This document shows, in pieces, positions 7,143 through 10,087 of a DNA stretch of 10,087 bases. Source of the DNA: QHWF01 sp036848175 (GTDB lineage: Bacteria; Acidobacteriota; Vicinamibacteria; Vicinamibacterales; CAVVIG01); the NCBI GenBank assembly GCA_036848175.1, contig DAIUKO010000294.1, forward strand, positions 1-10,087, written 5' to 3'. The position numbers and the translations under genes were made by a program. How positions within the stretch are numbered: the first letter of the stretch is position 1; every line of letters starts with the position of its first letter. Under the pieces are notes generated by a model that worked only from the letters and a program-made list of their open reading frames with translations, searched no databases and was not told the DNA's origin.

Positions 7143-7154
7143 GTAAACGCTTAC
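7143..7154. promoter_or_regulatory. Candidate LacI-family operator upstream of the protease gene
   Basis: GTAAACGCTTAC is an inverted repeat (GTAA/TTAC) around a central CG at 7148-7149, the layout typical of LacI/GalR-family operators. With its flanks it fits most of the CcpA/cre-type consensus, lacking only the outermost bases. It lies about 190 nt before the protease start in non-coding DNA. No LacI-type regulator is in the window, so the assignment rests on the motif alone. Confidence 0.35.
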
Positions 7155-7171
7155 ACGGCCGCGAACGGCGT

Positions 7172-7199
7172 CGCGCGGTGAATCCGATGGTTCCGCGCG
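7172..7199. repeat. GC-rich inverted repeat in the intergenic region
   Basis: CGCGCGG (7172-7178) and CCGCGCG (7193-7199) form a perfect 7-bp stem with a 14-nt loop. If transcription starts upstream, it would lie in the protease 5' leader. In DNA this GC-rich such a stem can arise by chance, and no T-run follows. Confidence 0.25.
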
Positions 7200-7281
7200 G
7201 ATCGCGCATCACGCCCACGCTGGTACTCGCGTTGCCCTGACCACACCCGGCAGTCATTCCGCGACGGGCGCGCTTCGTCAT

Positions 7282-7301
7282 CGAATGTCGGCGAATGTCA
7301 G
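7282..7301. repeat. Tandem 10-bp direct repeat upstream of the protease gene
   Basis: CGAATGTCGG (7282-7291) is followed at once by CGAATGTCAG (7292-7301), nine of ten bases identical. A 10-bp period puts both copies on nearly the same face of the helix, as in tandem half-sites for response regulators. It ends 45 nt before the protease start. The repeat is seen; a binding role is inference. Confidence 0.3.
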
Positions 7302-7331
7302 CGCTTTCGGACTGCTTATGAACCTCGCGGG

Positions 7332-7337
7332 AGGAGG
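7332..7337 (+). promoter_or_regulatory. Strong Shine-Dalgarno sequence that fixes the protease start
   Basis: AGGAGG, inside GGGAGGAGGG at 7329-7338, is a full match to the Shine-Dalgarno core and lies 9 nt before GTG 7347. It is the best ribosome-binding site in the window and supports this GTG as the start, since it also places the signal peptide directly at the N-terminus. Confidence 0.8.
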
Positions 7338-7346
7338 GCCAGGCGT

Positions 7347-8783
7347 GTGACCCGCATCTCCAACACAGGTCTCGTCGTCGGCGCGATGTTGATGCTGATC
7401 GCACCGGCGGTTCCCTCGGTCGCCGCGCCGGCGGCAGAATCGGCGGCCACCGATCCCTTGCAGCAATTCAGCGCATCGATCTCGGCACTGGTCACGCGCG
7501 TGTCTCCCAGCGTCGTGCAGGTGCTCGTGACCGGATACGGTCCCGTCGGCGGCGACGAGAACGAGGCCGATCTCGTCGTCGGCAAGCGGCGAAGCCTCGC
7601 GTCGGGCGTCGTCATCGATTCCAACGGCTACATCGTCACCAACGCGCACGTGATCGCCGGCGGCCGCGGGATCAAAGTGGTGCTCCCGGCGGCGACCTCG
7701 AGCGACACGCCGATCCGATCGCTCGTCGGCGCGCGCGGCCGAACCGTGGAGGCGCGGGTCGTCGGCGTCGCGCGTGAGGTCGATCTCGCGCTCTTGAAGA
7801 TCGAGATGACGGGATTGCCGGCGCTTCGCCTCGCCAACTACGACGCGCTGAGACAAGGCGAGCTCGTGTTCGCGTTCGGCAGTCCCGAAGGGCTTCGCAA
7901 CTCGGTGACGATGGGAGTGGTGAGCGATGTCGCGCGGCAACCGGACGAGGATCATCCGATGGTGTACATCCAAACCGACGCGCCGATCAATCACGGCAAC
8001 AGTGGCGGCCCGCTCGTCAACGTCAACGGCGAGTTGGTTGGCATCAACACCTACATCATTTCCGAGTCAGGCGGCAGCCAGGGTCTCGGCTTTGCCATTC
8101 CGAGCGCCATCGTCGACGTCGCGTATCGCCAGCTTCGAACCTACGGCGAGCTCCACCAGGGTCAGATCGGCGCCGGCCTGCAGACCATCACGCCCACCCT
8201 CGCGCGTGGACTCCACCTCGCACAGGACTGGGGAGTGATCGTGTCGGATCTGCTGCCCGGCGGCCCAGCCGATCTCGCCGGCCTGCGCGTCGCCGACATC
8301 ATCGTCAGCGTGGACGGCAAGCCGATGGACAGCCTGCCGCTGCTCGCCTTCGATCTCTACACACGCGGCGCGGGCGATCGGCTGAAGCTGACGGTGCTGC
8401 GCGGCACCGATCGACGCGATCTGGACGTGCCCGTTGTCGATCGGCCGCAGCAGGTGAACGGGTTCGTCGACCGCGTCGATCCGGACCAGAACCTCGTCCG
8501 CCAGCTCGGCGTGCTGGCCGTCGCCGTCGACGAAGAAACGGGATCGATGATGCCCACCCTCCGTGCGCCGTTTGGTGTGGTCGTCGCGGCGCGCACTCAG
8601 GATCCGCATGCGTCCGACGTGGCGCTGTCGGCGGGCGACGTGATCCACGCCGTCAACGGGCAGCCTGTGGCGTCGCTCGTCGAGCTCCGGGCGACATTGG
8701 ACAAGCTGGAACCGCACAGCGCCGTCGTCCTGCAGATCGAGCGGGACGGCGTGTACAGCTTCGTCGCCTTCGAGTTGGATTGA
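7347..8783 (+). CDS. Secreted HtrA/DegP-type serine protease with two PDZ-like domains
   Basis: This 478-residue protein starts at GTG 7347 behind a strong ribosome-binding site. Residues 1-27 look like a Sec signal peptide: basic MTRISN, hydrophobic core about 7-23, likely cleavage after SVAA. The chymotrypsin-like domain (about 40-262) carries the full triad: His101 in VTNAHVIAG, Asp146 in REVDLALLKIE and Ser219 in HGNSGGPLVN. FGSPEGLRNSVTMGVVS and GLGFAIPSA, typical of HtrA proteins, are also present. A first PDZ-like domain spans about 270-358 (SDLLPGGPADLAGLRVADII, SVDGKP). A second, more divergent one spans about 385-478 (ALSAGDVIHAVNGQPVASL). The predicted role is a periplasmic protease/chaperone that degrades or refolds damaged envelope proteins. 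The next gene, for an outer-membrane receptor, starts five bases after the stop, which suggests co-transcription. A DegQ/DegS-like regulatory role is possible, but two PDZ domains and a cleavable signal favour the DegP/DegQ type. Confidence 0.93.
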   Translation: MTRISNTGLVVGAMLMLIAPAVPSVAAPAAESAATDPLQQFSASISALVTRVSPSVVQVLVTGYGPVGGDENEADLVVGKRRSLASGVVIDSNGYIVTNAHVIAGGRGIKVVLPAATSSDTPIRSLVGARGRTVEARVVGVAREVDLALLKIEMTGLPALRLANYDALRQGELVFAFGSPEGLRNSVTMGVVSDVARQPDEDHPMVYIQTDAPINHGNSGGPLVNVNGELVGINTYIISESGGSQGLGFAIPSAIVDVAYRQLRTYGELHQGQIGAGLQTITPTLARGLHLAQDWGVIVSDLLPGGPADLAGLRVADIIVSVDGKPMDSLPLLAFDLYTRGAGDRLKLTVLRGTDRRDLDVPVVDRPQQVNGFVDRVDPDQNLVRQLGVLAVAVDEETGSMMPTLRAPFGVVVAARTQDPHASDVALSAGDVIHAVNGQPVASLVELRATLDKLEPHSAVVLQIERDGVYSFVAFELD

Positions 8784-8788
8784 CGAGC

Positions 8789-10087
8789 GTGGCCAAATCG
8801 TCCGTGCTGCGCGTCGTGATCGCAGCGTCGGCCATCGCCGCGCTGGGTGCGGCGATCGGCGCACAAAGTCCGGACCGCTGCCGGATTGACGGTCGCGTCA
8901 CGAGCGGAAACATTCCGCTGCCAGGCGTTTCGATCGTCGCCGATGGCGACGCGCTGAACGGACTGGCGGCGGTGACGTCGACAGGCATCGACGGCCGGTA
9001 TTCTCTGCTCCTCGCTCCCGGCGCGCGGTACCGCGTGTCGGCGGCGTTCACGGGATTTGTCGGCGTGGCGCATGAGTTGACGTTCGATGCCGGCTCGTGT
9101 GCCGAGACGGTCAATTTCGAGCTTGCGCTCGAGCCGCGCACGACCGCGCGGGCAGCCGCTGTGCCGGCGACACAGACGGCGCCGCGCTTCCAGACTCTGA
9201 ACGTGCAGCCGAGCGCCGCAGCCGCGGCAGCCGACTCCACGCCGCAGGCCGAGACCGATGATATGGCGCGGCTGCTGCCGCCAGGCTTCTCCGTGGAGAA
9301 CGCGCAAGGCGACGCGGTGGCCATCACCGGCCGAAACGACGCGACCAATTTCGATCGGGGCATGTTGAACGATCGCCTGCAGGCGATCGCGTCAGGACAG
9401 TTCGATCCGGCAACCGGCCAGTTCGCGCCGGACTTCGGTCCGCAGGAAGGCGCCGGATCTCCAGGACCGGGCGGCCTTGGCGGAGGGCGCGGCGGGTTCG
9501 GCAGACCGGGTGGCCGCGGCGGCTTCGCGCTCGGCGGCCGCGGTGCGCGCGGGCAGCAGCCGTACCAAGGATCGATCACGTATACGTTCGGCGGATCGGT
9601 GCTCGATTCGCCGCCGTACCAAATCCGGACGGATGTCCCGGTCACGCAACCACAGTTCGCGCAGAACGGATTCGGCGCGACGTTTGGCGGCCCGCTCAGG
9701 ATTCCACGCGTGTATGCGGACACCAACCGGCGAACGAATTTCCAGTTCAACTACACGGGCAACGAATCGAACAATATCTTCGACCAGTACGCCACCGTTC
9801 CCACCGACGCCATGCGGCACGGAGATTTTTCGGCGAGTCCGATCGCATTGATTGATCCGGCGAGCGGTCAGGTCTTCGCCGGGAATCAAATCCCGGCGAG
9901 CCGCATCGATCCGAGCGCGGCGAGCCTGCTGCCGTTCATTCCGTCGCCGAATCTGCCGGGAACCACCCAGAACTATCACGTGTCGACGACCGCGCATTCC
10001 TCATCTGAAGCCATCAGCCTTCGAGTGACGCAGAACCTCTCGCCAACCGTGGCACAGGGTCGACCGGGAGAGCCGGGCGGCCGCGGC
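8789..10087 (+). CDS. Oar-like TonB-dependent receptor with carboxypeptidase-regulatory-like domain, 3' end missing
   Basis: The frame opens at GTG 8789 and stays open through the last base (433 codons). GGAT at 8777-8780 is the only, weak, ribosome-binding candidate; GTG 8804 is an alternative start. Residues 1-25 form a signal peptide (VLRVVIAASAIAALGAAIGA, cleavage before QS). Residues about 31-115 are a carboxypeptidase-regulatory-like beta-sandwich: CRIDGRVTSGNIPLPGVSIV, then GIDGRYSLLLAPGARYRVSA. A low-complexity Ala/Pro linker (about 118-155) and a Gly/Arg-rich stretch (about 225-256) follow. The later part reads as barrel and plug segments: YTFGGSVLDSPPYQ, NGFGATFGGPLRIP, then GDFSASP, IDPASG, FAGNQIPASRIDPSA and FIPSPNLPG, the signature of acidobacterial Oar-type receptors. 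These are outer-membrane beta-barrels energised by TonB; substrates are mostly unknown. Relatives are commonly about 900-1200 residues, so over half is probably missing. The role in uptake or surface attachment is inference. Confidence 0.85.
   Translation, partial: MAKSSVLRVVIAASAIAALGAAIGAQSPDRCRIDGRVTSGNIPLPGVSIVADGDALNGLAAVTSTGIDGRYSLLLAPGARYRVSAAFTGFVGVAHELTFDAGSCAETVNFELALEPRTTARAAAVPATQTAPRFQTLNVQPSAAAAAADSTPQAETDDMARLLPPGFSVENAQGDAVAITGRNDATNFDRGMLNDRLQAIASGQFDPATGQFAPDFGPQEGAGSPGPGGLGGGRGGFGRPGGRGGFALGGRGARGQQPYQGSITYTFGGSVLDSPPYQIRTDVPVTQPQFAQNGFGATFGGPLRIPRVYADTNRRTNFQFNYTGNESNNIFDQYATVPTDAMRHGDFSASPIALIDPASGQVFAGNQIPASRIDPSAASLLPFIPSPNLPGTTQNYHVSTTAHSSSEAISLRVTQNLSPTVAQGRPGEPGGRG

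Larger units (their letters stand above)
7020..7346. other. Intergenic region between the glycan operon and the protease-receptor unit
   Basis: This 327-nt stretch holds no convincing gene and is visibly less GC-rich near 7020-7155 than the flanking coding DNA. It must contain the end of the upstream transcript and probably the promoter of the protease gene. No sigma-70 promoter with good spacing was found. Weak candidates are TTGAGA at 7096-7101 with GACACT at 7121-7126 (19-nt spacer) and a -10-like TATGAA at 7317-7322 without a matching -35. The hairpins, palindrome and direct repeat inside it are listed separately. Confidence 0.6.

Noticed and set aside
7178..7240. Possible 20-residue peptide starting at GTG 7178
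   Set aside because: There is no ribosome-binding site, no recognisable content, and it overlaps the GC-rich inverted repeat. It is too short to support from sequence alone.
6889..7404. 171-codon minus-strand open frame covering the intergenic region
   Set aside because: It overlaps the ends of two well-supported plus-strand genes, is Arg/Ser-rich and shows no recognisable domain. The intergenic part alone gave no coding signal.
8653..9750. 365-codon minus-strand open frame rich in Pro
   Set aside because: It is the complement of the Gly/Arg-rich receptor segment and the neighbouring coding region. The Pro runs are simply the reverse of Gly codons.

Overview
The window is GC-rich (roughly two thirds G+C by eye) with tightly packed genes, all on the + strand. 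Organism: most likely a member of the Acidobacteriota, possibly Vicinamibacteria-like. The main reason is the truncated gene at the right end. It encodes an Oar-type TonB-dependent receptor with a carboxypeptidase-regulatory-like domain, a Gly/Arg-rich linker and the 'GDFS ... DPASG ... F.GNQIP.SRIDP.A' signature that is greatly expanded in that phylum. This assignment is inference from protein style, not from a marker gene.

Left block (1-7019): a polysaccharide or O-glycan assembly locus of six consecutive genes. In order they are the C-terminal part of an O-antigen ligase/polymerase-like membrane protein (1-930), a GT4 glycosyltransferase (927-2039), a glutamine-dependent asparagine-synthase-type amidotransferase (2103-4034), a class I SAM methyltransferase (4031-4783), a divergent GT4-like glycosyltransferase (about 4768-5805) and a third GT4 glycosyltransferase (5805-7019). 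Four of the five junctions overlap (GTGA, ATGA, a longer overlap and TGATG), so the genes are probably one translationally coupled operon. The only gap, 63 nt before the amidotransferase gene, holds an imperfect hairpin that ends one base before that gene's ribosome-binding site. The mix of ligase, amidotransferase and two sugar transferases resembles exosortase A (EpsH/XrtA)-associated exopolysaccharide loci, although no exosortase lies in the window. Together these gene products would add sugars to a lipid-linked glycan, amidate and methylate it, and transfer or polymerise it at the membrane.

Gap (7020-7346): 327 nt with no convincing gene. It holds a 7-bp-stem hairpin just after the operon, a LacI-family-like palindrome with a central CG, a GC-rich hairpin, a tandem 10-bp repeat and then a very strong Shine-Dalgarno sequence.

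Right block (7347-10087): a secreted HtrA/DegP-type serine protease with an intact catalytic triad and two PDZ-like domains (7347-8783). Five bases later comes the 5' part of a TonB-dependent receptor gene (8789 to the window end), which starts with GTG and is open through the last base. The pair probably forms a second transcription unit for the cell envelope: a periplasmic quality-control protease made together with a large outer-membrane beta-barrel receptor.
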